Shown in pieces: positions 21,101 to 34,300 of a stretch of DNA of 59,889 nucleotides. The DNA lies in NCBI GenBank assembly GCA_030267965.1, contig BRYA01000702.1, positions 10,945-70,833 of the forward strand, read 5' to 3'. The stretch's first letter is position 1; each line of letters starts with the position of its first letter. The notes under the pieces were generated by a model. It did not search any database. It saw only the letters and a list, made by a program, of their open reading frames with translations, and had not been told where the DNA came from. This DNA comes from Triparma columacea. Lineage: Eukaryota > Sar > Bolidophyceae > Parmales > Triparmaceae. Made by a program: the position numbers and the translations under genes.

Positions 21101-24100
21101 CTTCAAGTAAAGCATCGATAGCTTGATTTCCCTATGGACCTCTGGCAAGACACTCCAGAGCTCTGTGCTGTCTGAACCTTTAGTGACTGAATCTATTATC
21201 CTTTTGATAGTCTCGTAGTTGTCCTTTAGCTGCGCCTTCCTCAGGTCCAAGATTGTCTCAGCCGTGCTTATGTAGGTATTCAAGCCGGAGAAGTCATTTT
21301 CCTTCATGATCTCGATAAGGCTTTCCAGGTCCTCTGTGACAATGCTATCCTTCTCTAACCCACCCAGGCACTTGACCTTATTGAAGCCATCGATCAAGGA
21401 AACGACGGCCTCCTTCGCTTGGCCTCTCTTCACACTCTTCTGGAACTGCGTCTTGAGCTCTCTGAACATACTGTCGTTAACAGTGAGTTTGTATTCTTGT
21501 TCAATGTACTTCTCGACGAAGCTCCCGCCCTGTCTTTTTCTCTCGGCAATCATCTTGGCAATGATACCGTCAATATAACTCTTGCTGCTCCTGCTGTCGG
21601 GGTTACTGACCCTCTGCGCAGTCCTCAGCTCGTAAATGAGTTTTGCCCACATGTAAAGGTTCTTCACCTGCGGTCTAAGCTCGTACGAGCTTTCTTTCTC
21701 GTCCTCAACGATATCGAAAGCTCGCTGGAAATTGTTCACTTTAATGTCGTGTAAGTTCAGATTGCCAATTTCTCCGGTGGCCCCACCAGAAATGAGGCAT
21801 CTCTCCAAAGTCGAGTAAACGATCTGGTTATGGGCCTCGGATATACTCAAGTCGATCTCCACCTTGGCGTGTTCGTTGATGTTTGTCAGGGAAACACTAA
21901 TCGTGATGCACTCGTTCTTGACGTCGTTCCAGTTAGCTTTCAGGAGCGACTTTCTGATCTTGAGGATGCTGTTAGCGTTCTTCAGCAATATTGTGAGCTT
22001 CGGATTTTCGAGCTTTGCGTTCACCGCGTCCTTAATGGCCGCCTCCAAGGTTTGGATATGAGGCTCAATGTTAGAAACGTCCTTCTCGATTTCTTTCTGA
22101 ACGTGCGCGTTGCTTCCCTGGTAAAGCGCGTAGATAATGCCTTGGGAGGCATCGTACAAGTTGAGCTCCTGCCGAACTCTCGCCAGCTCCATTTTAGTGA
22201 CCTTAAGGCCCTTTCCGTCGGGGTTCTGCTGCTGCAACTTCTCCATATTTTCGATGTTCTCGCCAACCAGCAACCATGCCTCTGATTCCTCCTGCTGCCT
22301 TGTTGCGTCGCCGCCTATGTCCAAGCAGTGCCTCAAGTTAGACCTGATCTCCCTCATTATTGATGCGACCATCGTCAATTCTTTTGCGTCCTTGGACTGC
22401 CCGCTTCCCACCATTTCAGCCACCTGGCGCATGGCAAGGGCTAAGCTCTCTGAGTCTATCCTGCTCTTCATTAATTCTCCAACCGCAGAGTTCTTATCCC
22501 AGCCTTTGCTGAGAGCAGTCGAGAGAATGTTGACGATTCTCACGTTGTCGAGCTCCTGTTGAACGAGAATGATCTCATCTCTGGCAATTTCGTAGTCGTC
22601 GAGCTTCCCTTTCATATTCTTCTTCAATTGGTCCAGTTCACTCTTGACCAGGTTCCAATCCCTCGGCTCCTGCTTCAGGGCGACCCTTATCCTCAAAACA
22701 ACCCCTGCAATCTTATGAAGCTCGACACTTTTCGGCGTCCTCGGGCGCAGTTGGCCGACCTGTTGGATGCAGTTCTCGAGGTCCACGATGGTCAAGTTGC
22801 TATAATTAACATGGCCAACTTCCCCGGAGACCCCTCCTGCACCGAGAGCTCTCTGGAACCACTGGTGGATCTGATAATCATTGTTTTCCTGCCTTGCAAT
22901 GATCCTTTCCTGGTTGTACACCATGTAAAGCTGGTGGCGTAGTCTCTTACGCTCCTCTTCATCTTCGTCGGCCTTTACAATGGCCCTCTTATCCCCTTCC
23001 TTCTTGTCAACGAATTTGTTCTTTTTGTCCTGGTCAAACAATAATTTTGTCACTCCCACGTAATTTCTTTCCCCGAGGTCTTGTCTGAGGATGCAAATTG
23101 AATCGCATATGTCGACCAGTTCCCAGAAGTAATGGGCGGGCTTGTGGTCCTTCCTGGCTACGCCCAGTAGCTCCCAAGAGTCTGAGACTGCTGAAGACAT
23201 GGTGCCGACATCGCACTTGCTTACATCCAGTTCCTCCACCGAGTCTTTCAAAGACCCGAATTCACTTATTTCCCCTATCTTCTCAAGATGCGTGTGGATG
23301 GGAATTTTGTTCTCGAGAGCCTCTTTGTACAACCTTTCTGCATGCTCAATCACCTTGATGTGGCAATCTGCACAGTCAATCTCGTTGTTCATATTGTGCA
23401 TAATCTTGCGCTGAACCCCCGCGTTGGTGAAGGTGCCAGATTTCGACTTGTACTCCCTAATGAAGTTCTTGACCTCTTTATATTTCGCCCTCTCCGACAC
23501 GAGTTGCCGAATGGAAGAAATGAGGCTACCGGCCTCGATCATGACCTTAGTGCGGGGAGCAGTTGGGCGCTCCAAATTACGAGCGTCGAGAATGGCATTG
23601 CGCAAACCCGCGTGAACAGAAGGATCTCGGCTCTTGAGTATCCCCGGCGTCCAGCCATCGAGCTTTCCTTTGATGATCTCGCTCTCTATGCGCTCAATTG
23701 CCTCAATGTTGCAAGTCCTATTTTTCGCGAATTCAATCTCCTCAGCAAGCAACTCGGGGAGAGGAGACTTTGACTCTAACGACAAAGCTGTGTTGAGGAA
23801 TGCCTTGAGTTCCTCGCGACTCGAAGGATCGTCCTTCTTTTGCAACGTTCTGAGCTTGAGCGCAAGCTGAACGGACTCGACAGAATTTTTATTTGCAGTG
23901 GTTTGGTACCCGACTAAGTTGACAAATGCCAGGCACTCCTGGAGGCCCTTAAAGCTAACAGAGTCCAGGCTCGCCTCCGAAATGTCCCCTGAAAGCCTAC
24001 CCGACTTCAAAGCCTGGTGGGCCTTAAGCTCAATGATCTGGTGGTTGCACTCATTATTTGCGTGCTCTAATTCTTTCTCGACGGTGCCCTTGCAGCTACT

Positions 24101-27100
24101 TGGGAGGCCGTCGGTGAACCTCGACTCAACGAGGTCTTTAATCAATTTTGCGGCCTTTTCCCACATCATGGCCTTGTCAGCCTCCTCGGCTTCGTCGGCT
24201 TCCTGAAGAGCCTTTCTCGTGTCTCTGGTGGCCTCAACGGCGATAGTCAATCTATTTAGATTCTCCATTTCCCTAGCAGCTGTGGGTAACGCTTCGATAG
24301 CGTCCATGGTGAAGATGAGACCTTGATAGTCGATGGAAGAAAAATCCGTTTCCCCCGGTTCGTTCGCTGCGGCACCAGTCTTCAAAATTTGGGGTATGTC
24401 TTGAACAACTTGCATGTAGCGAACCTCGGCGACAAGTAAGTCAAGCTCTTCCTCACCCGGCCTTGGAGATGCACCTGCTTCGGCAAAGGCTTTTCTCTCT
24501 CCAATGTCTGACAGTTCAATATTCCCCGATGATTTAGCCCTGTAGTAATTAGGTTTGATCGAATCGGGCGAGATTGCCTTCTTGCGTTTGTCGGCCAACT
24601 TCTCGAGCTCTCCAAATTCCTTGGCAAAGGGGTCCTTCTTATGCTTCTTGAGTACATTTCGGAATTCAAGCAGAAGCTTGGCGTCCTCAATCAGTTCTTG
24701 CGTGTCACCCTCCATTTCAAGGGGGAGTTGGTTGGCCTGGCGTACAGCCGCCTCAAGTTTGCTACAATGAATGTCCGAAGTATTCACTTGTCCGATGGTT
24801 CCTGTAGCTCCACCCTGGGACATTGCAGGAATGAGAACCTGCTTGACAATGCGATGAGAGGCGTCAGATTTTGCGCTTATCATCTCTTCGGTCAAGGTCG
24901 CTCTGGGATATCTCGACACCACTTTCGCTTCGGGATCAGGGTGATCGGAAAAAACCGAAGATATTGAGGATCGCAGACTTTCACCAGCCTTGCCGATGGC
25001 GCCAGACAATTCAAGTGAGTGCCTCCTGCGTGACTTGCTGGGTTCAATCTTTTCGTATTCCTTTGTGGAAATTCCCCCTTCCCGGAACAGCGCGAGCACC
25101 GATCCCCACTCTCCTGCGTCTTGCAGTTTCCTCAATTCAACAGTAAGGAGTGCAGTGTCAATAGCTTCGAGAGAGACCGTGGAGCGAGAGCTTTTGGTAG
25201 ACTTGCCGAGCATTTCAACGTTGCCTGAAGTTTTGGCTCTAAAGAAAACATTCTTGGAAGGTTCATCGGGCTGCTGGAGCGTCCTGAGAAAATCCTCAAT
25301 GTGAGTGTACTTTACGACGGGGATCTTGGAGCCCTTTTCCATTGCACCTTCTTTCATAAGGTCCTCGATTTCAGTTTGGAACAGTTTATCTTGCGCCTCC
25401 AGTCTCGCCCAATAGACTTCCTCCTGGATCAATTCGATGTCATGGGGGAGTGACGGTCTTGAAGTGCACGACACGACGGAATCCCACTCTGAGTTTTTCC
25501 AGTACTTTCTGACATTTAACAAGACACTCGCTTGATCTATGATCTTTCTTGCTGATTCGTCGCTTAGAAGGTAACTCTGTGCCTTTGCCTCGGTTACTAT
25601 TCTCTCGAAAGCGGCTATCTCAACGTCTGCCATATCCATTTCGCCAACAGGACCGGCGTTAATCGGCATGCTGAGGTTTTCCTTCATCGTTGGTAGATAT
25701 TTTTGCTTGGCCAAGTTAACTTTAATAAATTTCAACTCAATCTCAACGCACGGGTCGATTTTGAACTCCTGTGGGCTAAGCTTATCGAGGTAGAAGTCAA
25801 ACTTAGTTGGGAGCGCCTTAAACTCCTCCTCAGTCTCCTTCTCCTTGTCTCCTTTGTTGCTGTCGAGAAACTGTTTCTCGTCTGCGAGGAGGGAATCCTC
25901 GATGATTGCGGTGCGCATATCGAATGTGAGTCGGGCGGACTCGACGAGGGAGACTCCTCTTACAGAGCGTGGCATGGAAGCTTCCCACGCGCTGATTTCC
26001 TGCTCAAGAGGGGCCAAGTTCGTCCTTATTTTTTCAATGTGATCCTCTGACAAGGGGAGAGTAACCTCGGGAGAGAAAGTCGACGCATCCGGGTGGGTGA
26101 TCATATCCATGAGTTTTTCCAGCTTTTCCTCTTCTTCGGCAATCTCCTGGAGAGTTGCGACTGCCCTCTTTTTTGCGGTGTTGCAAAACTCTCGCTTTAT
26201 AATACCTTCCATGTTGCGTACATTCTCGAGCATCTCGTTTATTCTATCTTTGTCGAACGCCGCTGCGCACTCCTCTAAGTCGTGTTGAGCGATGGAGTAC
26301 TTCTCCAGGTTGTTTGCCTCTCCGATGAGCTCCTTGACGGATTCGTCGCCCTCCATGTCGTTTTCGATAGCGTACTGCAGCTCCTCTTTAATAGATGTGA
26401 GTACAGCGGTGGTATCCTCGGTGCACATTGGCAGTTTCTTGAGTTTTTCTATCGCCGCCCGTCGGATATCATCCCGTGACTTGAGGACAAGGAGAACGCG
26501 GGAGGCCTCCTTTGCAGGGAGGCACTGAAGGTTGTTTTCGGAGGCCGCAGAAAGCGTGGAGGCTAGCGTCTCCACCTCGGAGGACTCGAAGATGGCCCGC
26601 TTTGAGAATTCTTCCACAAAGTAGTACAACGTGCTTCTGAGTGCAGAAAGCTTCTCGTGCCTCGTTCTCCCAACCTTACCCCTCTGTATTTTCTGAATGA
26701 TAATGGCAAAGTATGACCTCTGGTTCCTTCGCAAATTCTCCAGCAACTCGTGCTGCTCCGTCCTGTAGAAGATCCTGGTGGAGCCGGGCACGAACATCTC
26801 AAAGAGAGTTTTTTGTTCCTCCTCCAACTCGAGCTTCTACAAAAGGGTGACGAGGGTAATGCACCTCTCGTCGTCGTCCACGGAATTAAAGTCACCCACG
26901 GTCTTTTCGAAGTTGGGAACGAGGCTCCAGTAGCGCTGAATGAAATCGTTGTGCTTCGGGCGAAATGGGTAACCCTGCTTGCGGATCTTCACCGCCTCGA
27001 GTACCCCAGAATAGCGAAGTTGCTCTACGACAAGCTCGGGTTCGATCAAGGAAGCTTCCTTGTGCGAGTTGGGTTTGATGCAACGAATGAAGTGCGGCTG

Positions 27101-29447
27101 GGAGGACTCAAGGGCGTCGGCAAGGGAGTTCAACTGTTTGATAAATTCCCCGCTCTCGCTGACTAGCGCGTGCTTGTGGCCCGGTAACTTTGTCTTTTCG
27201 AGTTTCTCCTTCGCTTCAAGTTTGACAGCGAAGAGGCCTTTGAGGAAAGAATTCTGGCTCTTCGCCATCATTGCTTCCAAGTGCGCTGGGAGCTCGTCTT
27301 TGTTTCTCTCCATCCAACCAGTGGTTTCGTACTTGACTCTCCCTGCGTAGTGGTCAATCATAAACTCTGCTTCCTTGAAGGGCGCGCCTGCCTTGAAGCG
27401 ATTATTGTTCTTGTGGGCCTTGGTAACCTTTGATAGAAAACCTTTGTCAGATCCCTTGTTAACTTTGCATTCCTCGTCGAGCATAGGCAGAATCCCAATT
27501 CGCCGGTCCTCGATCAATTCCAGCACGTCAGAATTATCGACTATCTCTGATGACGTGTAGGTCACTTGCTCCTCCTACGACGAGCGACGCGAAGCGATGA
27601 GCGAAGCAGGAGCGAAGCGATGAAAGAAGATTAGAATTAGCTCGGAGAAGCAATTGTTTTTCAGTGCTGTCTGTATGTACTTTTCCTGCACACCTTCTCA
27701 CCTTGTACATTGCCTCCTCCTTCTTTATTATCTGCTCGACGAAGTGCTTCTGGAGCTTCTCGTTGCAGTAGTTGATGCAGAGCTGCTCGAAGCAATTTTC
27801 TTCGAATATTTCGAACCCAAATATATCGAGTATGCCGATGAAGGGAACCATAGTATTTTTCACCGGTACCTTCATCGACTCGTTCACCTTCATCATGACC
27901 CAGTCAAAAATTGCGCCATATATTGCCTTCGCCAGCGCGTCGCGGAAACTCGTCGACTGTTCCTTGCTAAGGGGAGAGATGATCGTTTCTGTTCGAACTG
28001 TCCTCTCCTTTGTTGTCACAGCCCGGTCCAAACGGTCGGGGTTCACTCCCAGAAGGGAAGCGCAAGAGTTGAGATCAGGGGTGGACGAGTCCATGGCCAT
28101 TGTACCGTCTGAATCCGTCTCAACGAAGTCGACATTGCCCAGAAAGAGCACCCCAGCCAAAGACGCGAGGAGGGCCTCGATCTCTTCGGGTTCAAAACCG
28201 AGAGTCTCGAAGGCTGCGAGAGTGGTATTCAGCTCTGCCTCGTCGTCAATGTTGTCGACTTCACTGTCTCCAAAAGAAAGGTAGTAGAAGTAGTTGGCCG
28301 ACTTATCGTCGAGCTGAAACTTGTTCAGCAGGTCGGTTTCGAGGCCGCCTGAGAGTAACTGGTAAAAGATGTGGAAAGTCCTCTCGTTAGCCGAGTGGGA
28401 GACCAACCTCGCCTTCTCTAGTAGATAGTGGTCCGTGTGGCACCCGACCATGACGATTTCCTCCGAGCTTACTGCGATCACCAAGGGTTGCGTTAGTGGA
28501 TGAGTGCATAGTGGTATTGCTTTCATTTTATTCATTCTTACCTCTCCGAAACCTAATCTTCATCCACTTTCCAAAGCGTGAGGAGTTGTTATTGCGGACA
28601 GTCTTGGCGTTCCCGAATGCTTCCAAGATGGGATTGGCGGAGAGAATCCTGCTGGAGATTGAGTCCGAGTCGGGGATCGTGGCAGAACGCGGTTTGGAGT
28701 AGGGGAGCGGGACCGAGGATGAGTGCGAGTAGAAATGTAGGCACTTCTTGGTCTACGTCGTGCGTCTGGGTTAGTTTTGGCTCAGGGGTGGAGAACGATC
28801 AAAGATCGATCGGCAATTTTTCTCACCTGTTCTGTCTTCCCCGCTCCACTTTCTCCGCTGATGATAATTGATTGGGTTTTGTTCTTGTAGGTTAGTCCGT
28901 TGATGGCTGCATTGGCCATGTTGTACACATGGGGCGATTCGGATAAGTCCTGCAAATCGGGCTGCTCTTTGACTGCTATGATCCTTTCATTGTCATAGAG
29001 GCCCTTGATGTTCTTGAAGGGGTTCACACAAATCAGGATGTCCCCGATGCTGGTGTAGATCTCGTCGTTGAGAAAGCGCATGAGCATGTTCCACATTATG
29101 AAGGGCTCCGTGATGTCTGGGCACTTGACCATGTCCGCCTGGATTGCCATGCTTTCTATGGAAGAGATGCGTGGGCCTAACTCTGAAATGGAGCAGGTTT
29201 GGTACTTCTGAGTCTTGTTGAATTTATGGTCGTGAGGCCTGTAGAGCTTGTAGCGAACTTCAGGGATGTCGTCGCTATTGCTGTTTGGCATTATCATCTC
29301 CCTCTTCAAATCCATGGCTGGGTTCCTCGAAAGGATTGCTGCATGAAAAAGCAGGTCAGGGTGCTTAACGAAGTATGAGGTCTCCTCAGCATTCATCCTT
29401 ATCACCTCATCGAGGGATGACATCCGACGCGATCTCTTGGGAGGCAT
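17707..29447 (-). CDS. Giant MyTH4 myosin with in-frame TAG after the motor
   Basis: Exons 28827-29447, 28542-28752, 27702-28471, 19043-27573/4, 17707-18954; about 3,790 codons. The motor has the P-loop GESGAGKTE (end of exon 1), switch [30 protein letters not shown] and the converter segment [19 protein letters not shown]. An IQ motif ([11 protein letters not shown]) follows, then about 2,300 helical residues with degenerate repeats, then MyTH4 (LRDE-type segment [36 protein letters not shown]). The last exon encodes a 415-aa Lys/Glu-rich tail with a long poly-Glu run. Myosins use ATP to move on actin; MyTH4 tails bind microtubules or cargo. Odd: TAG at 26837-26839 interrupts the frame 18 codons before the conserved converter motif, yet the same frame stays open for 7.8 kb. 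No phase-correct intron removes it without deleting conserved residues. Start ATG 29447 is uncertain; further frames lie upstream to 29660. Confidence 0.85.
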
Positions 29448-29745
29448 ATTGAGCCTTGAGAATTGAACCAGTTAGAGGATCGAAGGTTGGTGAGTACAGG
29501 TCGAAAATGAGAGAAGGAACGTTTGGGGTGGGTAGCGCTGCGATCTCCGGGGGTAGATTGGTACGGAGGTGCCGTACGCGACTCGCTTTGCGGTGAGTCG
29601 GAGAGGGCTTGGAGAAAGAAGTCTTTCTCAACTCGACAGTTTACCCAGGTACTCTGGCTCATGAAGGGGGGGGAGTGGATTTATGATATTTCATGAATTG
29701 ATTTTTACTACGCTGCGTTTTTATACAACAAATGTGTGTCTTTCC

Positions 29746-31266
29746 CTACTTCTTCTTTACTTTCCTTGTCAGCCTCTGTTCCTTCTCCTTCTTCCTCCTC
29801 CTCTGTTCTTCCTCCCACTCCATCCTCTCCCTCATTGCCCTCTCCTCCTCGGCAGCCGCCCTCTTGAGTTCCTCTTCCATCTCTTTCCTCTCCCTCGCCT
29901 TCCTTGCCTGGTCCTCGTTGAACTCGTCCCTCGCCCAGTTCTTCTTCTCCCACCCTGGGTAACTCAGGACGTCGAGCACCTCGAGATTCCTGCCCTTCTT
30001 GAACTCCTTGACGATCTTCCACTCGTCGTCGTTGATGAGTTGCTTCTTCTTCGGGCCCTCGTTCTTCATCCCTAGCTCCCTGTTGGCCCTCTCGATCCTG
30101 TCTTTTTTCTCCTTATCCCTCAGCCTCTGGAGGTCCCTCACCCAGAAGCCAATTTCCTTATTCTTCTTCTGTAAGAGGGCCTCCTGTCCCGTGAAGGCAA
30201 ACCCGCAGGCAATCTTCATATTTACCTCTTCGAAACTAGCGAGGTACTTCACCAAAGGAAAATTCTCTTCCTGGCAAGCAAAGAAGAAGGCAGTTCGGTT
30301 GTTGTGGTCCACTGCGTTGAGCTCAGCTTTTTGAGTGTCGTTTTTGAGGAGAAATGTGCAGAGCTCTACGCTCAAATTTTCGTCGGTGATGATTGCGGCC
30401 GCCATGAGAGGCCTGATTCCCTTGTCCATCTCTGCTTCAACATTGGCCCCCTTTTCAACGAGCAGCTTGACACACTCCAAGTGCCCGTTCCTGCAAGCTG
30501 CTATAAGCGGCGTTGACTGGTTTTTCGCCCTGGCTTCAATGTCAGGTTTCCTCCGAAACGTCTGCTTACATAGTAACTTCAAGACATCCGACTGCCCTTT
30601 TTGGGCCGCTAAATACAGAGGAGTCCTTCCCAACCTGTCAATCTCGCTCAGCATATTTGGCACCTTCTGCTCTTTTAGTAGAAGCTTGACTATCTGCAGG
30701 TGCCCCCTCTCGCAGGCGCTGTGCAGGGGTGTTCGGAGCTCCATGTCCGTGGTGTGAAAATTGCACTCCTCCCTCTTGATGAAATACTCAACCAAGTCAA
30801 GGTGTCCCTCCTCGCAGCAAATGTGGAAAGGCGAGTTCTCGTACATTACGGTTCTTCGGCGCCGGGAGTATTTTGGGGGACCCGGGTGACCTATGCATAC
30901 CCTGCAGTCAAGGTTCACGTCCGACTTCTGAATGTTGTCCCCAATTAGAGTCAGGACCATGTCAATGTCGTTGTCCTTGCAAGCATCTATAAGGTCCAGC
31001 TCTTTCTCCGACGCGTCAGATATAGGGGTGTCATAAACACCGTCCCACCAAGGCTCGTCGTCCGAAGATGAGTCAATGACACTCTCATCCCTTACAACAA
31101 AGTCCCCCCCCCCCTTCATGTGCGAGGGGAGTTCTAGGGTTCTATCTTCAGGGGTTGCAAACGTCGCATCTTCGTCGTTGTTGCCGAGTTCCAAAGTAGG
31201 TATTTCTAAGGTTGTGTCAGCGCCGAAGGTAATGGCTCCCTGAGGGGAAGATGTTGGCGAAGACAT
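29746..31266 (-). CDS. Ankyrin-repeat protein with charged coiled-coil C-terminus
   Basis: A single exon of 506 aa. Five to six ankyrin repeats span residues about 140-345 (SPFHICCEEGHLDLVEYFI, TPLHSACERGHLQIVKLLL, TPLYLAAQKGQSDVLKLL, TPLIAACRNGHLECVKLLV, TAFFFACQEENFPLVKYL). They are preceded by an acidic Ser/Asp-rich region and followed by about 150 residues of Lys/Glu/Arg helix ending KVKKK, a likely coiled coil. Ankyrin repeats mediate protein binding; no enzyme domain is visible. The ATG lies only 43 bp from the divergent tuberin-like start, so the two share one very short promoter region. Confidence 0.85.
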   Translation of the reverse strand: MSSPTSSPQGAITFGADTTLEIPTLELGNNDEDATFATPEDRTLELPSHMKGGGDFVVRDESVIDSSSDDEPWWDGVYDTPISDASEKELDLIDACKDNDIDMVLTLIGDNIQKSDVNLDCRVCIGHPGPPKYSRRRRTVMYENSPFHICCEEGHLDLVEYFIKREECNFHTTDMELRTPLHSACERGHLQIVKLLLKEQKVPNMLSEIDRLGRTPLYLAAQKGQSDVLKLLCKQTFRRKPDIEARAKNQSTPLIAACRNGHLECVKLLVEKGANVEAEMDKGIRPLMAAAIITDENLSVELCTFLLKNDTQKAELNAVDHNNRTAFFFACQEENFPLVKYLASFEEVNMKIACGFAFTGQEALLQKKNKEIGFWVRDLQRLRDKEKKDRIERANRELGMKNEGPKKKQLINDDEWKIVKEFKKGRNLEVLDVLSYPGWEKKNWARDEFNEDQARKARERKEMEEELKRAAAEEERAMRERMEWEEEQRRRKKEKEQRLTRKVKKK

Positions 31267-31309
31267 GAGAATTTAATTGGGGACCTTGGTCCAGGTTCCA
31301 GGTCCGCCA

Positions 31310-34300
31310 ATGACCTGCTGGGAACTGCAACTGGGCAAAAGTAGAAATCCCATGGCTACACAAGCGCTTACCCGCGCTTTATTGTCAGTTGACGTATCAA
31401 ATCCTTCCTCCTTTCCCGTCTCTTCTTGCATTGCCGTGTTGTCTGACCTTCTAGTTCCCCTGTCCTCCACTGTGATATCAACGGAGGATGCTTGCATGAT
31501 CTACCTGGGCTGCAAGCATGTCTGGAAGGCGGAGGGGATGGTAGAGGGTGAGGGTAGGAGTGAGTTTCTTGGTTTGCTGTTCAGGGTGCTTGTCGGGGTG
31601 GTGGGGGCGATATGGAGTGGGGAGTTGAAGGAGGTCGGGGGGGGGACCTTGGCGAGCGGGGAAGGCGGAGGGGGGGCGGGGGGAGCTTTGTATAAGCTTC
31701 CTGATGTTATTGGAGGAGTGGAGAAACAGCTACCGAACTCCGCAGCCGTCGGTATGCTTGAATTGATCGGTTTAATAAAGGACAAACTCTCCTCATCCCC
31801 TGGTAATTGTGGGTTGCCGCTCGTGTCCCTTGACCAGCTGCACGTCCGCGCTTGCGTTACGCTCTGTTGTAGAGGGGTCTCGCAGTCCGACGGGGAGTGG
31901 AAGGTTCCTGGAACCCTGGCGAGCGTGAACAGCGCCGTCGGAGACTGGGTGAGGCACTGCAGGGAGTCGGGCAAAGACGCGGGGAGGTATCTTAAGGACA
32001 CGTACGAGCTCATGGCATCCGGGTACGAGCCAGGGTACGATGTGGCGAGGGGGTTGGTTGAAGTCCTTGCTAGGGAAGTTGCGTGGAGGAAGGGGAAGTA
32101 CGCCAAGGTTGGGTGGGCAGTGCTGGGGAAAATCAGGATCACCGGCGAAAGTGCAAGGCTATATTTGTCGTTTCTGACACTGTCGATGGTAACGGGGGAT
32201 AGATTGACCTCGAAGTTCGCTATCGCTGCCTTCGCCGAGTCGGCGGCTCACGACAAGTCCGTTGTACTGGAACTTTGCGAGGTGCTGAGGAGGATCGTTG
32301 CTGAGGGGTACGAGGGAGATATCCCCCACGGGTTGGAGGTCGGGCTCGGAGCTACAAAGGAAGTGAAAATGAGGACGAACGAGTCCATAGTGAGGGGCGG
32401 GGTGTACGCTTTTGGAATGACTGTTTGGGGCCCCGACAGAGTGGAGGGGTGCAGGTGGATATGGACGGACGTTCTGAAGACCTTCAAGGAGATCGTTGAC
32501 TTCAGGGGCAGCGTAGGGGTGGATGGGGGGCTAGGGGAGGGCGTTAGGGATAAGGAGAAGGACAGGAAGGATAGGAAAGCCATAAAGATGGCAGAGGTGG
32601 CGAGCTTGAGTATGGGTATGCCCAAGCCGCCGAAGATATTGCTTGAGTCCATTAAGGACGAGAACTGGGACGAGGGAGGGGGGGAGGGGGGAGACCGGAG
32701 GAGGAAGCGGGCGTCGACAGAGGAAATCGTGTCGGAGGTCATTCTCGTTCTCAACAGAGTGGGGAGAAAGTTCTGCCAGGAGCTTGGGTGCGATCTGGAG
32801 GACGTGTTCGGGATAATTTCCGGGATCGGTGAATGGATCGAAGAGAAAGAGCGCGGATTTTTGGTAGGCGATCCTTTGGAGTGTTCTGAGGACGACGAGA
32901 AAACGTTAGGCAGCGGTCCTCACAACTTCATCGACACCACCGCTGCTGCCTTCCCCAGCACTCCCCCCTCACGAACCATGTCCTTAAACTCGTACACTTC
33001 CCCCCCGCGACTTTCTCCAACCCGGCTCTCCCCCACCTACGAGCTCTCCCGTAGCTCCCGTGTCTCCGTCATCTCCAAGCTGAATGCCTCCCTCTCCTGC
33101 TTCCTCCCCTTCCTCCCCGTCTCTGTCCTCCCCCCATCAGCCGTCGTCGGCCTCATAAGGGACGTCTACCTCGGGACGTGCAGGAGGGCGGTGGTAGAGG
33201 ATGACGAGTGCGGGACGAAGGTTGCCAAAGTCTGGAGGGATTACTGCACCCCGGTTAGGGGGCAGAGGGAGTTCGCAGGCACACTGGCGGCGTACGTTGG
33301 AACCTTCCTCGGGGATGGGGATAAGGCCCGGGGGGGGGGGGGGGGGTTCTCCAACGGTGTCCGTCGGGCCGCCATCGAGGGTCTGATGGAGACGGGGGGA
33401 GGTTGGGATATTTGCAAGGACGTTTCCGAGTGGTCCGCCTCCTTCGCTGACGCATACATCGACGCCGCCGCCGCCTCGGGAGTAGAGGGGGAGGAAGGTG
33501 GGGAGGAGGTATTCGGGGCGGTCGTGGAGGGGGCGGTGGCGGTGCACAACGCGCAGAGCGTGGGGATAGGGAGCAGGGGGAAGGCCTTTAGGTGGCTAGG
33601 AGTGGCGGCTATGGGAGGGGTGGGAGGGAGTGGGGGGGGGGGGACAATGGAGAACAGGAAGAAGGCGTTTGAGGGGATGGAGAGGTGCTTCAGGGGCGTC
33701 TTCAGGAGTGTGCAGCAGGGACATAAGGAACTTGCGGAGTACGTGAGGATCGTCAGGGAGGGGGTGGAGAGGGCGACTGAGGGGGGACAGAGAGTTCATT
33801 TTGATGTGAGTTGGGTGGAAAGTGGGTTTGCTCCCCGGCTCCCCGTTGCTCGTCAGCCCGATCGTCGTTGCTCGTCGACCTATCCTAACACCATCCCCGG
33901 TCAAAATTCCATCTTTCGTCCCGTCGTCCACCTCTTTTTCGTCCGTTAAGGATTCAACCGTCAGCACTGTAGCCCACCACGGTGCTCTTCTATTGTCTTG
34001 TTTGCGTGGCGGTTCCGGTGCTAACCTCGGGCGCGTCGTATGGCGGTGTAGGGAAGAGGGAGGGAAAGGGGGAGAGGGGGAGATTCCGAGCACTTTCTTG
34101 ACGATAGAAGGGGTCAAGGGAATCTTTGATGACATTGTTGGAGTGGGAGGGGAGCTCGTTAGGAAAGAAGGGAGGGAGGGGGGGGGGCAGGGCTGGATGG
34201 ACTGGGGAAGGGTGATAATTGCCGGCGTACTCAACTGCTACGAGGTTGCTCGTGTAGTCGAGTACGATTTGCTGCTAGAGACAGTACTTTGGGGGGCGAG

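Noticed and set aside
26837..26839. Reassigned TAG codon in this genome
   Set aside because: TAG ends several other genes here at conserved positions (for example NDK and the coiled-coil gene).
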